Assembly (NCBI GenBank): GCA_025716815.1
Contig: JAIXMN010000003.1
Location: 868,001 to 932,000 of the forward strand
Direction of reading: 5' to 3'
Source of the DNA: Dichotomocladium elegans
Taxonomy: Eukaryota > Mucoromycota > Mucoromycetes > Mucorales > Lichtheimiaceae
DNA: 64,000 bases
The translations under genes and the position numbers were made by a program. A model generated the notes under the pieces. The model was not told the origin of the DNA. It saw only the letters and a list, made by a program, of their open reading frames with translations, and ran no database searches. Numbering within the stretch: position 1 is the first letter of the stretch; every line of letters begins with the position of its first letter. This document shows positions 27,197-37,110 of this stretch, in pieces.

Positions 27197-27965
27197 TTAA
27201 ACTGGGTAATTGCTGGCTGTTGTAATTGGCGGTGGTGGTGCGGACCGTGTGGATGATCCTGGGCTGTCATGGGTCTGAGTACTGCCATAGCCGGCAGCGC
27301 CTAACTCAGCTCTAATCTGATCTCTGCGGCGCAAAAACAGGTATTCCTCCAGGATCAATGCGTTGCGCCAGTTGCATTGGAACAAAACATCCAGGATGTC
27401 GCCTGCAATAGGGGTCAAGCCGAGACTATAGAATGAGGTCAATATATTGAAATCTATTTGTGTGTATGTGCGAGTAACACACATGAAATCCACAAATACG
27501 TTTGTGAGCATCTTGAGAAGGATATGGTTAGGAAGATCCGCCCGAGCAGCAACCCGTACAAGATAAAGAGCGAGCAACACGCCGACGAAATCGCCAATGA
27601 ACGGGATGAGACCTAGTATGTTGCATGAGCATCATCAGATCCCGAGCCATAGGACAGTGCCCGGTCTTCCTTTTTTATTTTATTGGCTCACCAATCACAC
27701 CATCAAGGCCAACCTGGAAGCAGCAACATTGGAATCCTCGATCAAGATACCACGCCCTCTTTTTGACGGTTCGAAGGATTTGGCGGTCCTGCGGGTTGAG
27801 GATAATATCTGCCTCGGGTCGTCGTTTCCACCAATGCTTTTTGGTGGATTTCATTGCCTCTTCTACTGCAGCACGTATTTCGGGGTCTGACTCGACTACA
27901 GATGGTCTGTTTTGGATATTCTCAACGACTCTGTTGATGGCCGTTTTCTTAACGAAGCTGTTCAT
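27197..27965 (-). CDS. DUF4112 membrane protein
   Basis: Two exons split by an intron at about 27690-27612, which joins GLDGVIG to LIPFIGDFVGVLLALYLV in phase. The protein starts MNSFVKKTAINRVVENIQ. An in-frame upstream ATG at 28022 would add 19 residues (FSFCLSLFWRT), but the internal ATG is preferred because the upstream stretch looks like 5' UTR. The conserved DUF4112 elements are the FQVGLDGVIGLIPFIGD block and GLTPIAGDILDVLFQCNWRN, with two hydrophobic segments. The C-terminus is Ser/Thr/Pro-rich. The family is found in fungi and bacteria and its function is not established. Membrane association is inferred from hydrophobicity. Confidence 0.85.
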
Positions 27966-28317
27966 GGTGTGCGTGCGCCAAAAGAGAGAAAGACAGAAAG
28001 AAAAAATTAGTCGGTCGGACAACCAGGGGGGGGCGGTTTAATGAACTATGCAAATCGGAGTGGCTTTTGCTTCATTGACCATGAGCAACAACCCCCCCTT
28101 TTTGTGTCATGATGATGTCAAACCCTCTATGCCCAACTCATCCGGAAGGTACGCAAAGACATGCGGATGCAGCACAAGAAAAGTCGTACTTCATCTTCGC
28201 AATCCGTTCTCAAAGGGTCATATAAGACTATGCAATGCACGGCGTCTCTCGCTGTTGCTGCTGTTTATTATATGAGGCTTCGTGGGGAGAAAATAATGTA
28301 TACAACAGCCACCGTCG

Positions 28318-29222
28318 TTAATTGTAATAGTCTGGTTTCTTTACGTTGACACCGTATTCACTCAATGCAGCTGATAAATCATCCATGGTGAGGACAGCCT
28401 TTCGATCCTATCATAGACCAAAGAAGATAAGCGGGATGAATTCTGCGTCTCTTCGCCCTTTCTTTCTTCTCTTACTCTGCCAGTCTTCCGGTTTCCAGAT
28501 TGTCGAACTTTGCAGTATTGAAAGGCGTCTGTTGCGATATCCGCAACAAATTTTTGTGCAGTGAGTGCCAATAATCGCTTTCTGCAATAATGATAAGATA
28601 CGAATAAGCAACTGCTTGCATAGTCATTTTCATTATTACTTACATTCGCACGTCGTCGCAGTCAAATCCAGTTCTGCTCAAATAATAATCTGTCACAGCA
28701 TCGGGTATCTATCACAAAAAAGTAATAGGCTTTAATACATAGGTATACATCATCTCTCTTGCTCTCTGTTTTGCGCGCGCTCGCATGCACAACACATGCA
28801 CAAACGGGGGGAGAGAAAGAGAGCGAAAGAAAAGAAGACACACAGGCGCGTATACGTACAATGGGGCTGTAGTTATCCATCATGGCAAGAAATTCGGCCA
28901 GCGTCTTTTCCTTCTTTGCCAGTTCTGGATCGATAACAGGCTCATTTATGGGCTGCATCTGAGGATGCATTGGCATGGGCGCCAAAAAATGTCCAGGAAG
29001 CATGTTGTTATTGTTGTCTCTGGGCGGTGGTGGAGGCATAGACGCACCGTCTTTGCGCTGAGCTGCGGCAGCCATCGCAACTTGATTAGGATTTTGAAAT
29101 TCAGTGGATCCAACTGAATTCATGTGTGGTTGTTGCTGTTCAGGTGTCGTTGCCGCATTGATCTCAAGTTCCATAGGAGTAAGAGAGTTGGTCGCTGGAG
29201 AATCAACTTGATTATCGGCCAT
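28318..29222 (-). CDS. TAF10: TFIID/SAGA subunit TAF10
   Basis: ATG at 29222-29220 gives MADNQVDSPATNSLTPME, a low-complexity Gln/Pro/Asn N-terminus, then KTLAEFLAMMDNYSPI. It splices to IPDAVTDYYLSRTGFDCDD, then to the histone-fold core LLALTAQKFVADIATDAFQY and a CKVRQ tail. An intron of about 65 nt precedes DRKAVLTMDDLSAALSEYG and the terminal VNVKKPDYYN with TAA at 28320-28318. The order and wording of these blocks are characteristic of TAF10, which heterodimerises through its histone fold with TAF3/TAF8 in TFIID or SPT7 in SAGA. The open frame extends upstream of 29222 into transposon-derived sequence, so the internal ATG with the typical acidic-polar start is preferred. Confidence 0.9.
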
Positions 29223-29274
29223 GGCTGCCGATGTGTCTGTATGCGGGAACGAGTTGTATCTCCCCGATTTTCCC

Positions 29275-29460
29275 CCAAAATTCAAAAGTCGCATGCCCAC
29301 CCGATTCAAAAGCCGCATTTGCCCAAGAAATCTTTTGCGCTTGGGGCAAAGTATGTCAGCCTCTTCGGCGCTATCCATCTCATGTTCACCTTTCTGAAAT
29401 GAGGTAATTGGACCTTTACAAAGATGGATAGCGCCATGTTGTTCATGAACAGACATGGTG
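29275..29460 (+). mobile_element. 5' fragment of the IS630-family element
   Basis: This stretch shares the AAGTCGCA leader motif, an agaaatctt block, tccatctcat, ttctgaaatgag and acaaagatgg in the same order as the leader of the copy at 31.2 kb. No transposase frame follows. It lies immediately 5' of TAF10 in its promoter. Confidence 0.55.
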
Positions 29461-29989
29461 CCTTCAATTTGTTTGCTCCCATACAGATTATCTGTATATT
29501 CTATCTTGCAACAGCAACTGGGATTGTCGCCACGCGAAAGGATGCAGGCATTCTGATGAAACGCAGGTTCTTCGCACAGGTGCACAACTTGCACTGACCA
29601 AGCTGACATTGAGAAGGTTTTGGGTGTATCAGCTATGTACTGCGAAACAGCTAGATATGCATGCCTGCTCAGCACGAAGATAGGCGTTGCAGCACATTCT
29701 TTCCGGGTATCAAATTGCCCAATTGTTTACTTTGCACAAAGACATTATATTAATCATTAGCAAAGTACAAAATAGGCAAACGCATTTATTAATTATATTG
29801 GCCTTCTCTTTAACCTCCTCGGTAGAATGTCCACAAAATCCACGGAGATCGCCAATAAGAATCCTAGATCGAATATCTCCTCATACAATATCTTTTCTCT
29901 CAGGATCTTGCTCTTACAAATAGACTAAGTTTGTTCGATTGGATTCAGCTTTAGATACTAGGATGGGAGATATATGCAACAATATCAGT

Positions 29990-30195
29990 GGTTTTATATA
30001 TGCTTGAGGATATTCTCGTATTCATGAATAAGGGCATTATTCTTATCTAGAAGTGTGTTTGTCAACGCTCTGATTTGGGGGACCTTGACCATTGTCCTAG
30101 AACTGTTTCTCCACCAAGCGTATGAACGCTTCACGTTGATATGCAACGCTGCTTCGTCTGCAAATATGCAGTTGCTCAGATATTCCATATCAGTT
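29990..30195 (-). mobile_element. IS630 transposase fragment (DDE region)
   Basis: The minus-strand frame reads NCIFADEAALHINVKRSYAWW, then VPQIRALTNTLL. This aligns with IFLDESGFHIDMKRSMPW and VPKTRANTTTILG of the copy at 22.8-24.0 kb, covering the second catalytic-acid region of DDE_3. It is an isolated piece in opposite orientation to the fragments on either side, so it is either a separate insertion or a rearranged one. Confidence 0.65.
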
Positions 30196-30689
30196 TAAAG
30201 CCATTCTGTCACTTAGGCATGTCGATCTTCCATTTTTTCAGTCATAAAATCATCCAAAAACACTATTCTCGACGTGAAGATCATCAAATTTCTATGTGAA
30301 ACTTGCTATCAGCTCGTCCAGCACAATGGATGGATGTTCATCATTCAAATCGATACGAAATTGTGGATGATGTTCGACAAAATTTGGCGGCCTTCTTGCA
30401 ATCTTACCGCCACGTATATCATCCGTAATCTGACTTGTTGGCTCTTCTTGACCTTTCTGAACCCAACGTTGTGCTTTTCATCTTTTCATTTCAAGCTGTA
30501 GGCCGCAGGTCGCATTAGCATGTCCTTCAAGTGAACCAGAAAAGGATCTCGTCACTCTCAGCATCATTATAATATCGATAGGATACGCAGTTCGGCGTTA
30601 CGGCTTTGTTCGACCTTCATTTGATTCAGTTATTATAGTAACTGTTCGCTTAGGCGACTTCAAATTCATATATCGGCCATAATCTGTGA

Positions 30690-30860
30690 TCAACTCCTCG
30701 CACTCCTGCCATTTCTGGAGCTCGCAGGATCACAAAACTAAATCACGTTTTGCCCAGAAGACGCAGGATGACAAATCAAATGTCACATGCATCTACGGAA
30801 AGATGTCCCTTGGCAAGTCCATCTCTAAAAATTCGTCCTTTTGAGTCTTTTTCTTTTATA
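30690..30860 (+). mobile_element. IS630-family leader fragment
   Basis: It carries the leader string with ctcgcaggatcac, acgttttgcccagaag, acgcaggatgacaaatcaaa and tgtcacatgcatc before ggaaagatgtc. These match the leader of the 22.8-24.0 kb copy (reverse strand) more closely than the copy at 31.2 kb. No transposase coding follows. Confidence 0.6.
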
Positions 30861-31043
30861 CATGTTCACATTCCGCCGTCGCATCCGCCGCTGCTGCTCA
30901 ATAGCACCGGCTGCTTCCTTTCCTCCCTCTTCCGCCTATGTTACCACAATGGTAGACCTAGCAACCCTAGGCATAAGTTGAAAGGTAAGAAGGGTTGATA
31001 TTTTGTGTTGAGTAACGGGTAAAACTAAGCCTTCTTATTTATG

Positions 31044-31076
31044 CGACATTTTTATTTTTGAAAATAAAGTATGGCT
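31044..31076 (+). repeat. cgacatttttatttttgaaaataaag repeat, copy A
   Basis: A 33-nt string almost identical in composition and order to the last unit of the short tandem array at 35010-35086, in the same orientation and about 4 kb away. The two copies bracket the MITE and the Fanzor locus. It could be a transposon end or a common low-complexity tail. Confidence 0.5.
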
Positions 31077-31184
31077 ACTACTCATTTCCATCGATTATAT
31101 TTCCACATCCGTCTTTACTTATGAATGACTTCATGTTAAGCATGTATTGTAGCAGAAAGAGATAAAATATACACTATTTTTCAA

Positions 31185-31870
31185 AATTAAAAGTCGCACC
31201 CTGCCAGTTCTGAAGTCGCAGGATCGCGAAAATACAAATCGCATTTTTGCCAGAAATCTTTACGCATGATGACAAAGCAAATGTCAGATACATACACGGA
31301 AAGATGTCGCATATCCATCTCATCCTTATGACTCTTTCTCTTCATAAACTTTTACATTCTGAAATGAGCAATCTATTTTTTTACAACGATGGCCAAGATC
31401 ATGTCGTTGATAAGCGTGGCTGACCTGGATCTATGGACTATGTCATTGATGAGGAAATTTACTCACTTCAATCCGTTTGTTTTTACACTGAATATCTGCG
31501 TAGCATATCGTGCAAAGATAACCCTAAGCTTACTGCCACGAAGATTCCCAAGCGAAAGGATCCAGACATTCGGATAAAAGAAGCGGGGATCAAGCGCAGT
31601 ACACAGCGTACACTGACCAAGATAAAGCCAGATTTTTCAAAATGGTGTTTGAGGAGGTAATGAGTGCATCAGCTGCAGCAAAACAGCTAGGACTCCATGT
31701 TCGTTCAGCACAGCGATGGGCATTACAGTAAGAAAAGGACCCTGACAGCATTTTAAGAAACGTAGAAGCAGAGGACCGATCGTGTATTCTCAATGAAGAG
31801 CATTTATTATTCTAGAATGCAATTGTCGCTAAAAATAGCCGTACTCAAAAGAATCCTGTATCGAGAAGAC
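31185..31870 (+). mobile_element. Degenerate IS630-family copy
   Basis: The leader (AAGTCGCAGGATCGCG, then acgcatgatgacaaagcaaa) is followed by MDYVIDEEIYSLQSVC, TEYLRSISCKDNPKLTATK, then in another frame AAAKQLGLHVRSAQRWALQ with a stop, KDPDSILRN and CILNEEH. The motifs match the copy at 22.8-24.0 kb in order, with frameshifts and stops. The DDE domain is not present, so this is a dead N-terminal remnant. Sequence from 31.9 to 32.2 kb has no clear homology. Confidence 0.75.
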
Positions 31871-32260
31871 TAAGTTTATTCTTGGAAAGAACAAAGAACT
31901 ATCGGAGTGTGCTTGTCTCTTTTGTCAATGAGCCATTTAGCCTGGGGATTGTAACTCCGCCGCTGGTTATCAAATGGAATAATGAAGTAATGGCTTTCAG
32001 GAGACTCCTGTGTTCTCATTGTAATATTCAGAGAAATTATTCATTATGTACCTACACTTCCTGAACGTATGGATAAGGATGACAGCAGTGTCGTGTTTTG
32101 TTGTGTTGTAAGAGACTGAGAGAGTACGAAAAGAAGTACAATCTTCCTACACTACACAAGTGCAGGATATGTATCGAATTATTCTTGAGATGGTCTCTTG
32201 GAATTACTTGTCGGAATTGTTTGGGATTTCATTGTTGATTTCAGACCGCCCTCGCGTCGG

Positions 32261-32363
32261 TACAGTGGCCGCCCCTTATAGTGATACCCTCGGTTCCAGG
32301 AAATCGCATCACTATAATGAATTATCATTATAATGAATATCACTGTAACGAGCGGCCACTGTA
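32261..32363. mobile_element. 103-bp MITE with perfect 12-bp terminal inverted repeats
   Basis: Starts TACAGTGGCCGC (32261-32272) and ends with its exact reverse complement GCGGCCACTGTA (32352-32363). Similarity of the two arms continues inward (a shared AGTGAT after the TIR), and the middle is AT-rich. TA at each tip followed by CAGTG is typical of Tc1/mariner-pogo type MITEs inserting at TA. No ORF. It lies about 240 bp upstream of the Fanzor ATG. A pogo-type source element was not found in the window. Confidence 0.8.
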
Positions 32364-32604
32364 AAACCTCATTAAAGAACCCAGTGGGAAAAAGAAAAAC
32401 ACTGTGGAGATGGATCATTGCTGACACTATAAATAGTGATGCTCAAGCAAACTGTCCCTTTCCATTATCCACATACAAAACTAGAGCCCATACAGCCTAC
32501 AGAAATAACACAGCACCACATTTACGGTTGAAGGTAATACGGCCGCTTTCATACTCGTCTCTGCGATACTAAGAAATAATATACCCTAGGTCTTCACCCA
32601 CCAA

Positions 32605-34800
32605 ATGGCCCAACCCCACCGCCCCGTCATTCCCGAAGGCATGCGCACTGGCCACAACATTGACCGCACTGGCCGTATAATTGGGGTGAAATCGTCTATA
32701 CGGGGCATCAGCTGGCGACAGCAGTATCGTGAACGTCTGTATCAGTTGGTCGACCTTGTCCACAACACCACAACACAGGCGTACGCGTCCGCCAAATATA
32801 TTTTCATCAACGAGGCAGCGCGCGATCCAAATTTTAACATCCAGGAAAACATCACGGAGAAGTTCTTTTCAGAAGTTTGGCTCTCCATGGTTAACAAAGC
32901 CGAACGCCGCACCCAAGGCGAAACTGCCCGCATCCGAGAACTAATTAATCGCCACAAGGATGAGTACCTTCGGATATCCGGATACGACAGGCCTGCGTTC
33001 CCTTATTCCCAGCAATGTTCTTCTTATGAAGGCACCAAGATTTATACTGCTTACGTGAATAATGTCCACATGCGGTTCGGGCAACACCTTCGGCGTGTCA
33101 TCAATGTCATCCTGAATCTTCGTCAGCGAAAAGCCGTCCGCAAGCGAGAGTTAATCGCACATGGCCCAAGCCCCGATCAAGTACGCCAGGACCTTTATGA
33201 AACCATCACCCGGCATGCCACAGGATTCAAGCTAGCAATTGCCCGTCGAGGTGTTTTGAGGGAAGACATTAATGCCGAACCTGGATTTCTTCGGGAAGCA
33301 TACGATATCCTACAGCCTGTTTTAAACGCTTACCCCCGAAACCACCAATTCCAACACCAGAGTATCTATTACGACGCCAAGGCCAATCCTGTTAAGCATT
33401 TCAACGCCTTCTTCCAGCTTGCACGTGTTTGTCAACAGAACGGAATACGCGGATTCAACTGTTTTCCACTTCGTCGCTCGTGGTCACCATGCTACATGGA
33501 GATTGATACGAAAATCCTTTGCTACCATATCCTGGGCTGCAAAATGGAATCCCACACAAGCAATATGGAGTACTGGAGACGTGTTGAAAATCTGAAATCA
33601 AGAGCTTTCAAACACCAAGAATCCGAGCTGCTCCAATTCCGTGGGACTATTCACACTGATGGCGTCGGTGTTACTGTGTTCAAGAAGACAAATGGCCTTC
33701 AATCGGGTTTCGGACAGAGATTTGGCATCCAGAGCGAAGATATCGAGTACGTCGCCCCACAGATAGTCCGGAACGAAGACTATAGAGGACAATGGGTCAC
33801 CATTGATCCTGGCAGAAGGGACCTGTTGTATTGCGTTCATGAGAATTCTTCACCCGACAACCACCAGACCTTCCGATATACAAAGCAGCTTCAAGATCAT
33901 ACACGCAAGACCAAACGGTACCGCAGACTCCGAGAACGACTCAAAGTTAGAGCGGCCCGAGGTCGCGTTGGCTGAGCAGAATCTATCCCAATTTCAAAGT
34001 CATACGCTTTCCGTGCCCAACTACGACGGATACCTCGCCGCCAAGAACAGGGTCTCTGTAGTTCTCAAGTCTTTCTACACGACAACCACTACGAACCACC
34101 CGAACCCACGATTTCTTTCTCGAAAACTTCGCCTGTCAGCGTTTTACAAGAAGCAGCAAGCAGATGAAAAGCTTCTCGACTCTTTGAATGCGAAGTTTGG
34201 CAGTAGGTCCGTTTTCGTGATGGGAAATTGGTCTGCGCCGCATACAAGATATCACGAGCCTATCCGTGGTGTCGGCTTCCGGCGGCTGTTGAAGAAGAAC
34301 AATTGCAATATTTATTTGATCGACGAGTACAAGACAAGCAAGTGCTGCACTATATGTGACAATGAAAGCCTTGCTACCTTTAAAATGGTTCCTAATCCAC
34401 GCCCATATGGACGACCCGACAATCCGCTCACGATCTGCCATGGCCTGCTACGGTATGAAGGACGGGCATGTTGTGTTATATTTCCAAAAAGATTTTAATA
34501 TTTTGATGTTTTAATAGATGCACAAATCAAAACTGTACAGCAGGCATGGCAGAGGGTGTTTGTCAACCAAGGTTATGGAACCGGGATCTGGCGGCGGTTC
34601 TCAAAATGCATCATATCCTCCGGGGTCTTCGGGAATATGGTATCATCCCAGCAAGGTTCCAGAGAAGAAATGCTGCACAAGTGTCCGCAGCTGGTGGAAG
34701 ACCACACTCACCTGAACCAGAGCAGCGCAGCGTGAGACCACGACGGGCAAGGCCAGGAAGGCCACGAGGTGCATGCTCTGCCGGGTCAAGACGACCGTAA
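32605..34800 (+). CDS. Fanzor (eukaryotic TnpB-like RNA-guided nuclease), frameshifted
   Basis: Exon 1 (32605-34452) starts MAQPHRPVIPEGMRTG and has a helical, basic N-terminal half, then TIHTDGVGVTVFKKT (the TDG motif of Fanzor/TnpB) and the RuvC-I motif WVTIDPGRRDLLY with the first catalytic Asp. Near 33940-33950 the frame shifts by one base: the first frame reads RYRRLRERLK and soon stops at 33975, while the next frame continues ALAEQNLSQF, then FVMGNWSAPHTRYH, the RuvC-II region VDE-like LIDEYKTSKCCTICDN. A GT-AG intron (34453-34517) joins in phase to exon 2, CTNQNCTAG then RLWNRDLAAVLKM, carrying the last zinc ligands and the RuvC-III Asp. A basic tail ends at TAA 34798-34800. About 710 residues if the shift is bridged. 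Fanzors are RNA-guided DNA nucleases of eukaryotic transposons. The frameshift may be decay, a sequencing error or recoding. Confidence 0.88.
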
Positions 34801-34935
34801 CCCCAACCAAGAATTTTCCGCGTCAGTTATCGCTGACGCACCCAGGATAACCACAGCCCTTCGGGGCAAGACACCTTCCTTTGGAAGGACGGTGTGTTGT
34901 AAGTCAACGGGATTGGAGAAGGCGTAATGTTTTCT
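34801..34935 (+). ncRNA. Candidate Fanzor guide RNA scaffold (omega-RNA/fRNA)
   Basis: Directly after the Fanzor stop, three hairpins follow in tandem: GCGTCAG/CTGACGC (34820-34826 with 34833-34839, 6-nt loop); GCCC-TTCG-GGGC (34856-34867, a UUCG tetraloop); and CCTTCC/GGAAGG (34874-34888, 3-nt loop) with an outer ACA/TGT pairing. In Fanzor and TnpB loci the scaffold RNA lies at or overlapping the 3' end of the nuclease gene, with the guide reaching beyond the element end. The position and structure fit that rule, but homology to a known fRNA was not tested. Confidence 0.5.
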
Positions 34936-35009
34936 GCTGACTAACAGGGTTACATCCATGGATGCTAAATCTTTTTACCTATTGATACGATAAATTTATA
35001 TAATTCTAT

Positions 35010-35086
35010 ACGACATTTTTTCTTGTATTTTGCACGACATTATTTTATCTTGTTTACGACATTTATTTTTGAAAATAAAGTATAGT
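35010..35086 (+). repeat. Short tandem array of acgacatt units
   Basis: Three units beginning acgacatt start at 35010, 35034 and 35056 (spacing 24 and 22 nt), each followed by a T/A-rich tail. The last unit (cgacatttatttttgaaaat) is matched at 31044. It lies about 75 bp after the hairpin cluster and could mark the right end of the Fanzor element. Confidence 0.5.
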
Positions 35087-35302
35087 TATCACAGCCATGT
35101 ACAATTTATGCTGCCCAAATGCCTCCTTGAATCTGGCAATTTGTTGTCCGCTCTTGCACCACAGTTTTTTTCCAGAAAGACTGAATGATATAACAATAAG
35201 TCCAAAATACTCATATTACCTCATTGTATCCGCCTTACCTTGTACTCAAGGCCAAAAACCACATTCCGACTTCATCTGCGCATGTGGGACCACCACACAC
35301 TT

Positions 35303-35462
35303 CCCACTCCTAGGACGGATGCCCCAATCCCTGGAATTTCTCACAAGCAGTGCAGGGTACGATGAAGCCGGTGCGGATGCGGAAGCGGATGGGTATACCG
35401 TGAAAGCCGCTCGTACTCGTACCCACTCCTAGGACGGATGCCCCAATCCCTGGAATTTCTCA
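35303..35462 (+). repeat. Pair of identical 41-bp direct repeats
   Basis: The string starting cccactcctaggacggatg occupies 35303-35343 and recurs at 35422-35462. The 78 bp between contains a cggatgcggaagcggatggg stretch. No coding potential or known element was recognised. It could be a short tandem duplication. Confidence 0.75.
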
Positions 35463-36410
35463 ATCAATGTAGCTGACTTAAAGTACGTGTTGCGTTGTGG
35501 CAGAATCAGTACAATGAAACCTAGATATTTTTCCATTGGTCTGAACGTAATGCAGGTTAGCATTATTGAATATACCTCAAAAAATGGGCCATCGTTAAAG
35601 CTTGATTAAGCGGACAACGGAAAAACCACTATCATAACATGGAGATTTTGAGTTTTACTGGAATTTGGCTTTACGAGTTGGCCGTTGTTCTAGGAAATCA
35701 TCTGTAACATACCATGGTAAGTAGGCAAGAGCAATGACAATGGACTGGAAAATTGTTTTTGAACGAAAGATGAGAAGTGAGTTATGTTGTTTAACGGCGT
35801 GCTGAGAATACTCTTACTCGCCAGTTACGACATTGGAATCTGTTTTCTGCCGGATTCTACAACTCACCTATTTTCTTCAGTGAAAGGCCTGCCAACATTA
35901 TGACATTAGCATGAGAGAATAATTGGAAGTGCTTTGCAGATGGAATATATGGTGATGGAAGACAAGAGATCTATTTGCAGCTATGCAAGGACAAATGGCT
36001 CTGTTGTTATAGTATGATACTATTTCATATTTTATAAATTAATATAGATATCCCTTGGAAATGAACCATAAATGTCATCTTGAACAGCAACATTTACTCA
36101 TACCTAACTCTCCATCGTGGTCGTTATCTGGCAATAAAATCCTAGTGTTAGGTGATTGTGACGATTGTGCAGGCCAGTGAAACGGGGGGGGGTTTTCAAA
36201 TAGAAGGCCAGGAAAATCACCCTCTTTATTCATGTGGATTATGTGCAAACATTGAAGTATCGGCGGCATGATATGTTGCTGCGGTAGTTGCTGCGGTGTT
36301 GCGGAGTTGGTATTGTGTTGGTATTGAAGTTGGCATCACTGTAACGACTATGAAGTCATCGCAACGGCATGAGCGGAGTTAGCCAAGTGTTATGACAATC
36401 AAACTGGCGA
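35463..36410. other. AT-rich interval left of the hAT element
   Basis: No gene recognised. A decayed string near 35511 (tacaatgaaacctagatat) vaguely resembles pogo/Tigger ends, without a partner end. The right edge is the target site of the hAT insertion. Confidence 0.4.
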
Positions 36411-36431
36411 TTTATGCGTAGGGTTTCTCAT

Positions 36432-36595
36432 TGACGGATCTGGATCGGATTGGATCCAATCCGGATCCACACCGCGGATCGAATTGCTCACACCGGATCC
36501 GATCCGTTTGCTAAACGGATTGCAAATTGCAATCCGGATCCACACCGCTTCAATCCGTCCCAATCCGTCCCAATCCGTGATCCGTAATGCTGAAA
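36432..36595. repeat. hAT left sub-terminal repeat cluster
   Basis: More than ten variants of GGATC/ATCCG (ggatcggatt, aatccggatcc, caatccgtcc) occur in both orientations within about 160 bp of the TIR. Such clusters serve as transposase-binding sites in hAT elements. Confidence 0.7.
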
Positions 36596-37110
36596 TGAGG
36601 AGATTTATTAAAACACATCAATAGAGCGAAATTGGAAAGAATATGGCCATTCGGCAGTACTGTCAGAACGGAGAAAGGTGAAAACCGAAGTTGATTTTAA
36701 GATGACATTAGCAGTTGTAGCAAAAAATTAAGCGTCAAAGAACAGAAAATCCCAATAGGAATTAAAAAAGTTGGAGGGTTTGATCCATAGAAGGCAAAGT
36801 GGTATAATTGCTGACGCGGGAGCCGTTTGGAACGCTAGTTATGCCTATGGTTGTGGCTGGGTGACGGTCACAAGCTGAACAATTTAATTTTGCACCCATG
36901 CCCACCACATTTCAAAGCTAGTCTGCCTTCAGAGTAACCGCGTATGTAATTGTACTGCGAAACCAGCAACAAAGTATTATTAATCGATGTTAATTGCTGC
37001 AATTACAGCGACGCGAAAGCTTTTTTTATTTATTTACGAGACTCACGCTTAAGGTGACATCTTTCTAGCATAAACAATCTTCTTTTAGTTTGCCGCCTGC
37101 TAACGCCCAT

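Noticed and set aside
28662..29675. Long open frame of 337 codons covering TAF10 exon 1 and upstream
   Set aside because: The upstream 150 codons translate transposon-leader sequence and have no TAF10 similarity. The ATG at 29222 gives a normal TAF10 start.
34820..34839. Hairpin as a simple transcription terminator of the Fanzor gene
   Set aside because: Eukaryotic Pol II genes do not use such terminators, and the following two hairpins fit a structured RNA better.
35511..35640. Possible pogo/Tigger end (gaaacctagatat...)
   Set aside because: No matching inverted end and too degraded to support.
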